DNA of 64,000 nt from Gaiellasilicea sp963749515 (GCA_963749515.1 CAVVMR010000006.1:434001-498000); one strand, 5' to 3'; counted from the first letter of the stretch, positions 40,874 through 49,737 are shown. Notes: generated by a model from the letters alone, not told the origin. Numbers and translations are program-made.

Positions 40874-43800
40874 ATGGACGAGGGGGCCGTGGACCAGGTG
40901 GCGCCACTCGCGGTTGCGGGGCGATCCTCCACGCGCCCGTTCGTCGGGCGCGACCAGGAGCTCGCCGGTCTGGCGGCTGCGCTCGAGGAGGCGACGGCCG
41001 CCCGCGGGTCGCTCGTGCTCCTGACCGGCGAGCCCGGCATCGGCAAGACCCGGCTGATGAGCGAGTTCTCCCTGGTAGCCGGGCAACACGGCGTGCGGGC
41101 CGTCACCGGCCGTTGCTGGGAGGAGGGCGGCGCTCCGCCGTACTGGCCGTGGATGCAGGTCGTCCGCTCGCTCGGAGGAGATCTCGAGCAGCTCGCCTCG
41201 ACGGCCGACTCGCACGCGGGGCCGCGCGGGGCGGCGAGCGCGGTCGTGCCCGAAGGCGAGCGCATCCGCCTGTTCGACGCGGTTGGCCGCTTCCTCGCTG
41301 CCGTCTCTCGCGAGCAGCCCCTCCTCATCACGCTGGACGACGTCCATGCCGCCGACGAGTCGTCGCTGCTGCTGCTTCGCTTTCTCGGCGACGCGCTCGC
41401 GGAAGCCAGCGTCCTGCTCGTGGCGTCCTATCGAGAGGCCGAGCGGCGGACGTTCGAGCTCGGTGACGCGTTCGCCGAGCTGGCCCGCGTCGGCAGCAGG
41501 ATCCCGCTTCGCGGCCTGACGTCGGCGGATGTCGAGGCCTACGTCGGGACGGTCACCGGTTCTCCCCCGACGCGGCAGGCAGTCGCGCGGCTGTACGAGA
41601 TCACCGGAGGCAACCCCTTCTTCGTCGGCGAGATCGTCCGCCTGCTCGCCACCGAGGACCCGCTCGCAAGCCTCGACGAGACGATCAAGGACCCCTTCCT
41701 CCGCATTCCGGAGGAGGTCCGCACGCTGATCCGCCGCCGCGTCGCAAGCCTCCCCAGCGAGGCGGTCGCAGCGCTCCGGGTCGCGGCCGTGATCGGGCGC
41801 GAGTTCGACCTGCACCTGCTCCAGCGAACGAGCCGGCTGACATCCGCCCGGCTTCTCGACGTCCTGCGCGAGGCAGCAGCGGTGGGCGTGATCACCGAGC
41901 TTCCCTCGCAGCGGCGCCGCTACTCGTTCGCTCACGAGCTGGTGCGCGAGACGCTCTACGACGATCTTCCGCCGGCGCGGCGGCTCGAGCTCCACAACGA
42001 GGTGGGCAGCGTGCTGGAGAGCGTGTACGGCGACGACCTCGATCCGCATCTCTCCGAGATCGCGCGGCACCTCTATCTCGCGTCGCCCCTCGCGGAGACC
42101 GGCCATGCTCTCGAGTACCTCGTCCGGGCCGGGGATCGTGCCGCCGCCGTGTTCGCCTACGAGGAAGCCGCGGTCCACAGCCGGCACGCGCTCGAGCTGC
42201 TCGCCCTCGCGGGAGATGCGTCCGGTGAGCAGCGCAGCGTCCTCTTGCTCCGCCTCGCCGATGCGCAGTGGCGCTCGGGAGACGGCGCCGAGGCACGGAC
42301 GACCTTCGAGGAGGCGATCGAGGCGAGCCGGCGGCTCGGAAACGCCGAGCTGCTCGCGCAGGCCGCGCTCGGATACGTGACCGCTCTCGGCGGCTTCCTC
42401 CTCTACGCTCGCTTCGAGGTCGGCGGTACAGGCGTCGGGCTCCTGGAGGAGGCGCTCGCCGCCCTGCCGCCCGTCGACAGCTCCCTGCGTGCGCACCTGC
42501 TGGCGCACCTCGCCCTCGAGATGTGGTCCGGGCACGAGCCGGTCGAGCGCCGGGTCGCCGTCAGCCAGGACGCGATCGAGATGGCACGCCGCCTCGGCGA
42601 CTCCGAGGCGCTCGTCACCGCCCTCCACTCGCGGCACTGGGCGCTGACGACGCCGGGGATGGCGCTCGAGCGACTTGCGCACACCGAGGAGATGCTCCGC
42701 GTCGCGAAGGAGACGGTCAATCCGGAGATCGAGTTCCTCGCCCACAACGCACGGTTCCACTGCTTCCTCGAGCTCTGCGACCGGCGCGGCATGGACGCCG
42801 AGAGCCAGGCGATGACGGAGCTCGCCGACCGGCTGCAGCAGCCGTTCTACCGCTGGCATACGGTCTGCCTCCGTACCCTGCGGGCCACGCTCGACGGCCG
42901 GTTTCCCGACGCCGAGCGCCTGGCCGAGGAGGCGCTCGAGCTCGGCCGAGTCCGCCAGAGCGAGTACGCGACTTATGTCTTCCGCTACGCGCAGGTGCTT
43001 GCGATCCGGTGGGCGCAGGGCAGCCTGCCCGAGGAGTGGCCGGAGATCGAGGACCACGCGGAGCGGTTCCCGTGGATTCCCCGCTGGCGGGACGCAATGG
43101 CCGCGGCAGAGCTCGGCGACGAGCAGATGGCACGCCGGGAGCTCGAGCGCCACGCTGCCCGTGACTTCGCCGACCTTCCTCGCGACGGTCTCTGGATCCT
43201 GCACCTGTGTGCGCTGGCCGAGGTGTGCGTCGTCGTCGGCGATCAGGACCGCGCTGCCCAGCTCTACGAGCTTCTGCTCCCACACGCTGACGACAACGCC
43301 GTCTCCTACACCCAGCAGCCGTTCGGCCCGGTCGCCCTTCGGCTCGGGAAGCTCGCGGCGCTGCTCGGGCTCTGGATGGAGACCGATCGCCATTTCGCGA
43401 CGGCGCTCGCCCGCTGCGAGCTGCTCGGGGCGCGGGCGATCCGCACCCGCGTTCTGTTCGAGCACGCGAGTGCTCTGGCGGCGCGCGGCGAGCCGGCCGA
43501 CCATGGCCGCCTGAGCTCGATGCTCGAGGAGGCGGCAGAGCTCTGCGGCGAGCTGGGCATGACCGGTCTCTCGGAGCGCGTGGCCGCCCTGCGCACGCAC
43601 CCCTCGGTGCGACCGCCGGCCCAGGATGCCGTCTTCCGGCGCGAGGGAGACTTCTGGACGATCGTGTACGAGGCGGAGACGTTCCGCCTTCGCGACCTGA
43701 AAGGCCTTCGCTACATCGCCGCGCTGCTGAGGAGCCCCGGACGCGAGGTGCACGTGCTCGAGCTCGTGAGCGCCGTGGCCGGGCATCAGGCCGAGAGCCG

Positions 43801-44209
43801 TGCGGGGCTGGTCGAGGGTGACCTCGTCGGCTCCTGGTCGTCCGACCTCGCGCCGCTGCTCGACGAGAAGGCGAAGGCGGAGTACGGCCGCCGGCTGGGC
43901 GGGCTCGAAGAGGAGTTCGAGCAGGCGCTCGACTGGGGCGACACCGAGCGCGCGACCCGGCTGGAGGACGAGATCGACCTCCTGACGCAGGAGCTCGCGC
44001 GGGCGGCCGGGCTGCGGGGCCGCGACCGAACCTTCGCCTCGCCCGCCGAGCGGGCGCGCATCAACGTGACCAAGGCGATCAGAACCGCGATCAGGCTCGT
44101 GGGCACGCACAGCCCGGCGCTCGCGGCGCACCTCGAGGCTTCGATCCAGACCGGCCGGTTCTGCTCCTACGCCACGCCGGGCGCAGCTCCACCGAGCTGG
44201 TCGCTTTGA
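40874..44209 (+). CDS. Giant AAA-ATPase / TPR regulator-like protein
   Basis: About 1111 residues. P-loop GEPGIGKT (52-59) after the RPFVGRDQEL entry motif, Walker B LLITLDDVHAADESS, and the sensor segment TGGNPFFVGEIVRLL: the ATPase module of LuxR-LAL and cyclase-linked regulators. A long TPR-like region follows. The last 170 residues (FWTIVYEAETFRLRDLKGLRYIAALL, then AERARINVTKAIRTAIRLV) form a conserved C-terminal domain seen in actinobacterial ATPases, possibly DNA- or ligand-binding. No LuxR helix-turn-helix is evident. An in-frame TTG at 40802 with GGGGA upstream is an alternative start. Divergent from the SBP56 operon. Confidence 0.88.
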   Translation: MDEGAVDQVAPLAVAGRSSTRPFVGRDQELAGLAAALEEATAARGSLVLLTGEPGIGKTRLMSEFSLVAGQHGVRAVTGRCWEEGGAPPYWPWMQVVRSLGGDLEQLASTADSHAGPRGAASAVVPEGERIRLFDAVGRFLAAVSREQPLLITLDDVHAADESSLLLLRFLGDALAEASVLLVASYREAERRTFELGDAFAELARVGSRIPLRGLTSADVEAYVGTVTGSPPTRQAVARLYEITGGNPFFVGEIVRLLATEDPLASLDETIKDPFLRIPEEVRTLIRRRVASLPSEAVAALRVAAVIGREFDLHLLQRTSRLTSARLLDVLREAAAVGVITELPSQRRRYSFAHELVRETLYDDLPPARRLELHNEVGSVLESVYGDDLDPHLSEIARHLYLASPLAETGHALEYLVRAGDRAAAVFAYEEAAVHSRHALELLALAGDASGEQRSVLLLRLADAQWRSGDGAEARTTFEEAIEASRRLGNAELLAQAALGYVTALGGFLLYARFEVGGTGVGLLEEALAALPPVDSSLRAHLLAHLALEMWSGHEPVERRVAVSQDAIEMARRLGDSEALVTALHSRHWALTTPGMALERLAHTEEMLRVAKETVNPEIEFLAHNARFHCFLELCDRRGMDAESQAMTELADRLQQPFYRWHTVCLRTLRATLDGRFPDAERLAEEALELGRVRQSEYATYVFRYAQVLAIRWAQGSLPEEWPEIEDHAERFPWIPRWRDAMAAAELGDEQMARRELERHAARDFADLPRDGLWILHLCALAEVCVVVGDQDRAAQLYELLLPHADDNAVSYTQQPFGPVALRLGKLAALLGLWMETDRHFATALARCELLGARAIRTRVLFEHASALAARGEPADHGRLSSMLEEAAELCGELGMTGLSERVAALRTHPSVRPPAQDAVFRREGDFWTIVYEAETFRLRDLKGLRYIAALLRSPGREVHVLELVSAVAGHQAESRAGLVEGDLVGSWSSDLAPLLDEKAKAEYGRRLGGLEEEFEQALDWGDTERATRLEDEIDLLTQELARAAGLRGRDRTFASPAERARINVTKAIRTAIRLVGTHSPALAAHLEASIQTGRFCSYATPGAAPPSWSL

Positions 44210-44223
44210 CGTGACAGGTGTCC

Positions 44224-44241
44224 GCGGAACGATCGTTCCGC
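44224..44241. promoter_or_regulatory. 18-bp perfect palindrome before the DUF1326 gene
   Basis: GCGGAACGATCGTTCCGC is fully self-complementary. It lies 14 bases after the ATPase stop and 48 bases before the next start. No T-tract follows, so an operator is at least as likely as a terminator. Confidence 0.6.
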
Positions 44242-44289
44242 CTCGATTCACGCCCTCTGCTTGACGGTCCACCGACGAGAGGAGTCGCT

Positions 44290-44937
44290 GTGAGCGCAGT
44301 TCAAGAGGCTGGGGAGGGGACGCAGACGATCTATTCGCTCGACGGCACGCTGATCGAGGCCTGCTCCTGCAACGTCAACTGTCCGTGCTGGATCGGCGAG
44401 GACCCCGACCTGGGGGAGTGCTTCGCGATCGTCGCCTACGGCATCGAAAAGGGGCGGATCCGTGACCTCGACGTCTCGGGGCTCAACCTCGTTCTGATCT
44501 GCCACATTCCGGGGAACGTCCTGGCCGGCAACTGGCAGGTCGTTGCGCTGGTCGACGAGCGCGGGACGACGGAGCAGCGGGAGGCTCTCATCGACGCCTT
44601 CACGGGCAAGCTCGGTGGCCCGCTCGGCGACCTCTGGGAGGCGCTGATCGGCGAGGTGAAGGGCGTCGAGTTCGTCTCGATCACGCACGAGGTGGAGGGC
44701 GGCAGCGGGAGCCTGCGCATCCCGGACCTGGTCGAGACCGAGATGGAGCCGTACCGGGGCCCCGACGGGAGCCTGACCACTTTGCAGAACTCCGTCTTCT
44801 CGACGGTGCCCGGATCGCCGGCGTGGATCGCCAAGGCGGGCGTGAACCGGGTGAACCTGCCGCAGTACGGCATGGCGTGGGAGTACGCGGGCCGCAACGC
44901 GATCCAGTCCGAGTGGAAGATGGAGCACGCTGGATGA
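44290..44937 (+). CDS. DUF1326 protein with CxCxxxCxC motif
   Basis: 215 residues, no signal peptide. The N-terminal EACSCNVNCPCW (Cys 25, 27, 31, 33) is the hallmark of DUF1326 and suggests metal or redox chemistry. GTG 44290 follows GAGAGGAG at ideal spacing. It overlaps the next gene by 4 bases (ATGA); DUF1326 and DUF2182 genes are often neighbours. Flanked by two SBP56 loci, so a role in maturing or supplying those enzymes is possible but unproven. Confidence 0.9.
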   Translation: MSAVQEAGEGTQTIYSLDGTLIEACSCNVNCPCWIGEDPDLGECFAIVAYGIEKGRIRDLDVSGLNLVLICHIPGNVLAGNWQVVALVDERGTTEQREALIDAFTGKLGGPLGDLWEALIGEVKGVEFVSITHEVEGGSGSLRIPDLVETEMEPYRGPDGSLTTLQNSVFSTVPGSPAWIAKAGVNRVNLPQYGMAWEYAGRNAIQSEWKMEHAG

Positions 44938-45710
44938 GCGCAATCGCGCCGGCGCTCGAGCGCCCGCGTGTCCGCGCACCCCGTCCGGTCCTCCTGGCCA
45001 TCGGCGCAGCGTGGGCACTCGCCGTCGCGGCGGAGCTGAGCGGCACGGCCGAGGCGCTCCATCACGACGCGCTGATCGAGGGCGGTTCGCCGTGGGCCGC
45101 CCTCCTCTTTCTGCTCGCCTGGCAGGTGATGGTCGCGGCGATGATGCTGCCCTCCGCGCTGCCGCTGATCCGGCTCTTCGACGCCGTCAGCCGCAAGCAG
45201 GAACGTGCGTGGCTGGCGCGTGGCGCCTTCCTCGGCGGCTACGCGGCCGTCTGGACAGCGTTCGGCGCTCTTGCGCTCCTCGGCGACTCCGCTCTGCACC
45301 ACACCGTCGATGCGTTTCCGTGGCTCGCGGAGCGGCCGTGGCTCGTGGCGGGCAGCGTGCTCGCGCTCGCGGGCGCCTTCCAGTTCTCGGAGCTGAAGGA
45401 CCAGTGCCTGTCCAAGTGCCGCCAGCCAGGCCCCTATCTGCTCGCCCACTACCGTCGCGGGCCAGAAGCCGGGTTCCGGCTCGGGTTCGGGCACGGACTC
45501 TTCTGCCTGGGCTGCTGCTGGGCGCTGATGCTCGTGATGTTCGCTGCCGGCGTAGCGGTGCTCTGGTGGATGGCGGCGCTGACGGCGGTGATGGTGTACG
45601 AGAAGACCGGCCGTCACGGACGTGCGTTGACGCCCGTCGTGGGCTTCGCGCTGCTGGGCCTCGCGGCGCTCGCGTTCGCCCACCCGCCCTGGCTCCCAGC
45701 GCCGTTCTAG
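44934..45710 (+). CDS. DUF2182 predicted metal-binding membrane protein
   Basis: 258 residues, about seven hydrophobic segments. Conserved polar points of DUF2182 are visible: MVAAMMLPSALPLIRLF, then FSELKDQCLSKCRQP, and GHGLFCLGCCWALMLVMF with paired cysteines inside a helix. These cysteines and Met-rich stretches suggest soft-metal binding. Cotranslated with the DUF1326 gene. Confidence 0.9.
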   Translation: MSAIAPALERPRVRAPRPVLLAIGAAWALAVAAELSGTAEALHHDALIEGGSPWAALLFLLAWQVMVAAMMLPSALPLIRLFDAVSRKQERAWLARGAFLGGYAAVWTAFGALALLGDSALHHTVDAFPWLAERPWLVAGSVLALAGAFQFSELKDQCLSKCRQPGPYLLAHYRRGPEAGFRLGFGHGLFCLGCCWALMLVMFAAGVAVLWWMAALTAVMVYEKTGRHGRALTPVVGFALLGLAALAFAHPPWLPAPF

Positions 45711-45807
45711 GAGAAATCACGGCCTCCGCGGCAAGCCCGTGCCGCGACCTTGCACAACTGTTCCGGGCCCCTTCACGCCTCTAGGTCACACGACCAGGAG
45801 GTGGAAC

Positions 45808-47190
45808 ATGAGGACCCGGACCATCGCATGGATCGCAGTCGTTCCGCTTGTGGTGGCCTCGGCTGCGGCCTTCGCCGCCTCGCCCGGGCCGCAAACGGCG
45901 GCCGCGGGCGGCTCGCCACCGGGGCACGGCGAGCACCGAGCTTCCGGCAAGGACACGAAGCGGTACGAAAACCTGCAGGAGCGGTACCTCTACGTCAGCA
46001 CGATCGCGCAGAGCGCAACCGATCCCGACTTCATCGCAGTCGTCGGCGCCGATCCACGTCGCCGCGACTTCGGCAAGATCGTCAACCGAGTCGACATGCC
46101 GAACGTCGGCGACGAGCTCCACCACTACGGCTACTCACACGATCAGAAGCGGCTGCTCGTGCCCGGCCTGTTCTCGAACCGGATCCACGTCTTCAAGATC
46201 AAGGGCGACGGCAAGCGGCTGGACCTCACCGCGGTCAACGACAAGCTGGCGGCGAAGAGCGGCTACGTCGTCCCGCACGGAGTCATGGCCATGTCTCACG
46301 GCCGCGCGATGGTGACCATGATCGGGTCGTCGACCCAGACCACGCAGCCCGGCGGCATCGTCGAGATCGACGACAAGACGGGCGCCTTCCGCGGCCACTT
46401 CGGGCCGGGAAACGTCCGCCCGCCGGGTCAGCTGGGCCCGAAGTACATGTACGACTTCGAGTCGCTGCCCGGTGCGAACCGCGGCATCAGCACGACCTTC
46501 GGCCCGCCGGCGCTGTGCGGCGGGGGCATCGAGCCGACCTGCCTCGGCGGCGAGGTGGCCGTCTGGGACGTCAAGCGGGAGAGGGTGATCCAGACCGCCG
46601 ATCTCGGCACGCACAGCGGTGCGCTGATGGTCCACTTCGTCATGCGCCCCGGCGTCCGGCGGGCGTTCATCAACACGCCGGGCACCAACGCGATCTGGCT
46701 GGCCGACGACGACGACCGCGACGGCGTCTACGACTTCCAGCAGGTGCTCGGCCCGGACAACGGGCTCGTGCTCCCGGTCGACGCACTCCTGTCTCACGAC
46801 GGCAGGTACCTGTACGTGAGCAACTGGTTCGGGAACACGGTGCAGCAGTTCGACATCAAGGACCCGTTCAAGCCGGTTCTCAAGGCCACCGTCTCGGTGC
46901 CGCACCCGAACATGCTGCGCCTGAGCCGCGACAACAAGCGCCTCTACGTCACCAACTCGCTGCTCACGCCCTGGGACAACGATCCCGACTTCGGGCCTGC
47001 ACGGAACAACGAGTACGGGATCTGGGGGTTCCACGTGAACAAGCAGTCCGGCCGCCTGAGCCCGTTCAGGTCCGGCGGCGGCGCCTGGGTCAGCTTCACC
47101 AACGTGAAGAAGAAGACCACGACCGGGCCCGCCGGCCCGCACATGATGCTCTTCGACCCGAGCATCCGGCGTGAGCCGGGCGAGCACTAG
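45808..47190 (+). CDS. Secreted SBP56-like protein
   Basis: 460 residues. Signal peptide IAWIAVVPLVVASAAAFAA, then a His/Gly-rich linker and the SBP56-type propeller: DMPNVGDELHHYGYSHDQ, VVPHGVMAMSHGRAMVTMIG, LLSHDGRYLYVSNWFGNTVQQFDI and LYVTNSLLTPWDND. These align with the cytoplasmic homologue at 39361, including the ELHH pair. AGGAGGTGG precedes ATG 45808. An exported copy would act like the periplasmic methanethiol oxidases known in some Proteobacteria; substrate not proven here. Confidence 0.88.
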   Translation: MRTRTIAWIAVVPLVVASAAAFAASPGPQTAAAGGSPPGHGEHRASGKDTKRYENLQERYLYVSTIAQSATDPDFIAVVGADPRRRDFGKIVNRVDMPNVGDELHHYGYSHDQKRLLVPGLFSNRIHVFKIKGDGKRLDLTAVNDKLAAKSGYVVPHGVMAMSHGRAMVTMIGSSTQTTQPGGIVEIDDKTGAFRGHFGPGNVRPPGQLGPKYMYDFESLPGANRGISTTFGPPALCGGGIEPTCLGGEVAVWDVKRERVIQTADLGTHSGALMVHFVMRPGVRRAFINTPGTNAIWLADDDDRDGVYDFQQVLGPDNGLVLPVDALLSHDGRYLYVSNWFGNTVQQFDIKDPFKPVLKATVSVPHPNMLRLSRDNKRLYVTNSLLTPWDNDPDFGPARNNEYGIWGFHVNKQSGRLSPFRSGGGAWVSFTNVKKKTTTGPAGPHMMLFDPSIRREPGEH

Positions 47191-47202
47191 CCCGCGCAAT
47201 GA

Positions 47203-47233
47203 TCGCGCCGCTCCTCTCAGGGGAGCGGCGCGA
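47203..47233. terminator. 12-bp stem hairpin between convergent genes
   Basis: TCGCGCCGCTCC (47203-47214) pairs perfectly with GGAGCGGCGCGA (47222-47233) around a 7-base loop. It lies between the secreted SBP56 gene and the convergent GAF gene; likely a shared terminator without a T-tract. Confidence 0.7.
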
Positions 47234-47260
47234 GCCTGCGGGCCTGCGTGTCAGGCGAGA

Positions 47261-47707
47261 TCAGCGGTAGAGATCGGGCAGCGCGGCGGCCAGCAGCTCG
47301 AAGAGCGCCTGGTCGTCCTGGTCGAAGGCGTCCGTTCGGGCGTCCTCGATGTCGAGCGTTCCGACGACCTTCCCGTCGAGCAGCACGGGGACGATGAGCT
47401 CCGATCCGGTCGTCTCCTGGTTCGTGAGATACCGGGGATCGTTGGCGACGTCGTTCGAGAGGACGGTGCTGCGGGACAGAATCGCCGCGCCCGTGAGGCC
47501 GCGGTCGGTCGGGAAATTCGGGTACGCGGGAGCGGCGGGTCCGCTCCAGGCGAGATTCCTGACCTCGTCGGTGACGCGGTAGATGCCGACCCAGCGACGG
47601 CCCGTCCCGGCGCGGATGAGCTCGGCTGCGTTCCTTGCCCGCGTCTCGACCGGCGCGTCGGTCGCCGTTTCACGTCGAACGGCCTCGGCGAGATCCGCAG
47701 CTGTCAC
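47261..47707 (-). CDS. GAF-domain protein
   Basis: 148 residues forming a single GAF domain: RRWVGIYRVTDEVRNLAW, then DRGLTGAAILSRSTVLSNDVANDPRYL, and ELIVPVLLDGKVVGTLDIEDARTDAFDQDD. The last stretch resembles free-methionine-(R)-sulfoxide reductases, but the catalytic cysteines of that enzyme are missing: the protein contains no Cys. A ligand-binding stand-alone GAF is the safer call. Start is GTG. Confidence 0.85.
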   Translation of the reverse strand: MTAADLAEAVRRETATDAPVETRARNAAELIRAGTGRRWVGIYRVTDEVRNLAWSGPAAPAYPNFPTDRGLTGAAILSRSTVLSNDVANDPRYLTNQETTGSELIVPVLLDGKVVGTLDIEDARTDAFDQDDQALFELLAAALPDLYR

Positions 47708-47805
47708 GTCGTCAATGCTATTCGCGGTCGGCCGGTTGGTAGGTTCGCGCTGTGAAGGTCTTCAACCTCGACACCGGCTGGGCTGGGGAGGACTAGGCCC
47801 GGCGA

Positions 47806-48804
47806 TTGAGCGGCGTCAAACGGATCCTGGTCACCGGTGCGGCCGGGAAGGTCGGACAGGCCTTCATTACGCGACTGCTGAGCTCACCGGACGAGCGGCT
47901 CGCCGACTTCGGCGTGCGGGCCCTCTGTCACAACAGGAAGCTCGACCCGAGTCCGCGCCTGGAGGTGGTGAGCGGGTCGATCGAGCTGCGCGAGACCGCG
48001 GAACGGGCAGTGGCAGGCGCAACGCACGTCCTCCACCTGGCGACCAGCAAGGAGTCACCGGACTCGATCATGGATGTGGCCGTGAAGGGCATGTTCTGGC
48101 TGCTGGAGGCCTGCCGCGCGAGTCCCACGTTCGAGCAGTTCATCCTCGTCGGCGGGGATGCCTCCCTGGGGCACTTCTTCTATCCGCACCCGATTCCCGT
48201 CACGGAGACCCAGGAGCACACCGCGTATCCGGGCTGCTACGCGCTGTCGAAGGTACTCGAGGAAGTGATGCTCGAGCAGTACGGGATCCAGTACGACCTC
48301 AACGGCTGCTGCCTGCGTGCGCCGTGGATCATGGAGAAGGACGACTTCAAGTACCAGCTGTCCTTCGGCGAGGACGTGTTCGGAGGGCCCCGCTGGCGGG
48401 ATCTCGTCGGTGCGGAGCAGGCCGGCGCCTATGTCGAGAGCCGGACGGTTCCGATCATGCTCGACCCGGAGGGTCGTCCGGTGAAGCGGAACTTCGTCCA
48501 CGTCGACGATCTCGTCGACGCGATTCTCGCGGCGATCGACTGTCCTGCGGCGCGCCGGCAGACCTTCAACGTCTGCATGGACGAGCCCGTCGACTACGGC
48601 GAGCTCGGCGCCTACCTCACGGAATCCCGCGGCCTGCCGACGATCGAGATTCGCACCCCGTACGTCTCGACCTGGCTCGACAACGCCAAGGCGAAGTTTC
48701 TCCTCGGCTGGCGGCCCCAGTACGACCTGAAGAAGATGACGGATGCCGCCTGGGACTACGAGCGCCCGGACGACGATCCGCGTGTGGTCTGGTATCCGGG
48801 CTGA
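47806..48804 (+). CDS. NAD-dependent epimerase/dehydratase (extended SDR)
   Basis: 332 residues. Dinucleotide-binding VTGAAGKVGQAF at the N-terminus, catalytic YxxxK as CYALSKVLEE, and NFVHVDDLVDAI typical of extended SDRs acting on nucleotide sugars. The substrate is not clear. The start appears to be TTG 47806. The following locus makes polysaccharide, so a sugar-nucleotide role is plausible. Confidence 0.88.
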   Translation: MSGVKRILVTGAAGKVGQAFITRLLSSPDERLADFGVRALCHNRKLDPSPRLEVVSGSIELRETAERAVAGATHVLHLATSKESPDSIMDVAVKGMFWLLEACRASPTFEQFILVGGDASLGHFFYPHPIPVTETQEHTAYPGCYALSKVLEEVMLEQYGIQYDLNGCCLRAPWIMEKDDFKYQLSFGEDVFGGPRWRDLVGAEQAGAYVESRTVPIMLDPEGRPVKRNFVHVDDLVDAILAAIDCPAARRQTFNVCMDEPVDYGELGAYLTESRGLPTIEIRTPYVSTWLDNAKAKFLLGWRPQYDLKKMTDAAWDYERPDDDPRVVWYPG

Positions 48805-48821
48805 GGGCGAGAGCTGAGCAC

Positions 48822-48840
48822 CGCGGGCCGCTCGGCCGCG
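48822..48840. terminator. Weak GC hairpin between convergent genes
   Basis: CGCGGGCCG and CGGCCGCG can pair with one bulged G around a 2-base loop, between the epimerase gene and the convergent response regulator. No T-tract. Confidence 0.3.
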
Positions 48841-48849
48841 CGTTGTCGG

Positions 48850-49578
48850 TTAGCCCGAGCGGGCCGGCGGAGAACCGGTCGGTGCACGGTCGGTCTTACG
48901 ACGCCGTGGCACGCGTGCGCTCAGGTCGTCGACGAGCTCGCCGCGATAGGCGACGGCGACCGCCTGGGCTCTCGTGCGAACGCCCAGCTTCAAGAGGATG
49001 TGCTCGATGTGCGTGCCGACCGTCTTGGGACTGATGAACAGGCGCTGGGCGATCTGCTTCTGTGTCAGTCCGTCCGCGAGCAGCTGAAGGATCTCGCTCT
49101 CTCGCTTCGTCAGCCGGCCAGGTGCGTTCGTCGCGACTGGGTTCGCGCGCCCGACGAGACGCCGAACGCGGGTCAGGAGCTCATCGGCCGCCCACGGCTT
49201 CACGATGTAGTCGTCGGCTCCGAGAAGCAGGCCCGCGACGCGATCGTAGGACTCGGTGCGCGCCCCAGTCACGAACACAATAGGCAGATCCGCTCCGAGC
49301 CCCTCCCGCAGTGTCCGGCACACCTCGTAGCCGGACAGCGGCCCGAGTGGAATCTCGAGGATGGCAACGCACGGTGATATTTCAGGGACGGCGGCGAGAG
49401 CCGCCTCGCCGGTCGCGACGGCCACCACTTCGAAACCCGCCTGCTCGAACAGTCGCGTGATCTGCGTGCGCTCGCTCGCATCGGCGTCCACGATCAGGAT
49501 TGGTCCAACCCCTACCCCAGGACTCCCCAAGCACGTCCCTTCGCCGCAGTTGTGTTCTCGAGCGACCGCATCGCTCAC
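48850..49578 (-). CDS. LuxR-type response regulator with Glu at the phosphorylation site
   Basis: 242 residues. Receiver (about 26-145) with the acidic pair in IVDADAS, Thr in VFVTGAR and Lys in YIVKPW. The acceptor position reads VAILEIPLGPLSGYE, so Glu75 replaces Asp at the correct spacing before the SG turn. Glu there often mimics the phosphorylated state. The LuxR helix-turn-helix is intact (LTKRESEILQLLADGLTQKQIAQRLFISPKTVGTH). No kinase is adjacent. GTG start. Divergent from the repetitive surface-protein gene, its likely target. Confidence 0.9.
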   Translation of the reverse strand: MSDAVAREHNCGEGTCLGSPGVGVGPILIVDADASERTQITRLFEQAGFEVVAVATGEAALAAVPEISPCVAILEIPLGPLSGYEVCRTLREGLGADLPIVFVTGARTESYDRVAGLLLGADDYIVKPWAADELLTRVRRLVGRANPVATNAPGRLTKRESEILQLLADGLTQKQIAQRLFISPKTVGTHIEHILLKLGVRTRAQAVAVAYRGELVDDLSARVPRRRKTDRAPTGSPPARSG

Positions 49579-49585
49579 CGTGCAG

Positions 49586-49611
49586 TTTACCTCGCATGCT
49601 GATCTTTACCT
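49586..49611. repeat. TTTACCT direct repeat in divergent promoter region
   Basis: TTTACCT occurs at 49586-49592 and 49605-49611, 19 bases apart, between the response regulator and the repetitive protein. Possible regulator half-sites. Confidence 0.35.
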
Positions 49612-49612
49612 A

Positions 49613-49648
49613 GGGCGATCGCCCCCTGGACAAATCGGGTGATTGCCC
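49613..49648. promoter_or_regulatory. Two copies of GGGYGATYGCCC
   Basis: GGGCGATCGCCC (49613-49624, a perfect palindrome) and GGGTGATTGCCC (49637-49648) start 24 bases apart, roughly two helical turns. They lie in the 159-base divergent region and look like tandem sites for a dimeric regulator such as the neighbouring LuxR protein. Confidence 0.5.
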
Positions 49649-49737
49649 GAGTTACCGGCCCGAGAGCCCGCGGAACCTATAAGGGACAAGTCGGCTCCCA
49701 CCACCGAGGACGGAGCCCAGGCCCTGGGGGGATCATC

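Noticed and set aside
40754..44272. A minus-strand open frame of more than 1100 codons opposite the giant ATPase
   Set aside because: It is the GC-rich shadow of a real gene with clear P-loop and Walker B motifs on the plus strand. Its own translation is Arg/Glu/Leu-rich with no domain, which is typical of antisense frames.
47752..47796. Short frame VKVFNLDTGWAGED before the epimerase
   Set aside because: It resembles the first residues of some cupins but is only 14 codons, ends at a TAG and has no convincing ribosome-binding site. It could be a fossil start; too little to call.
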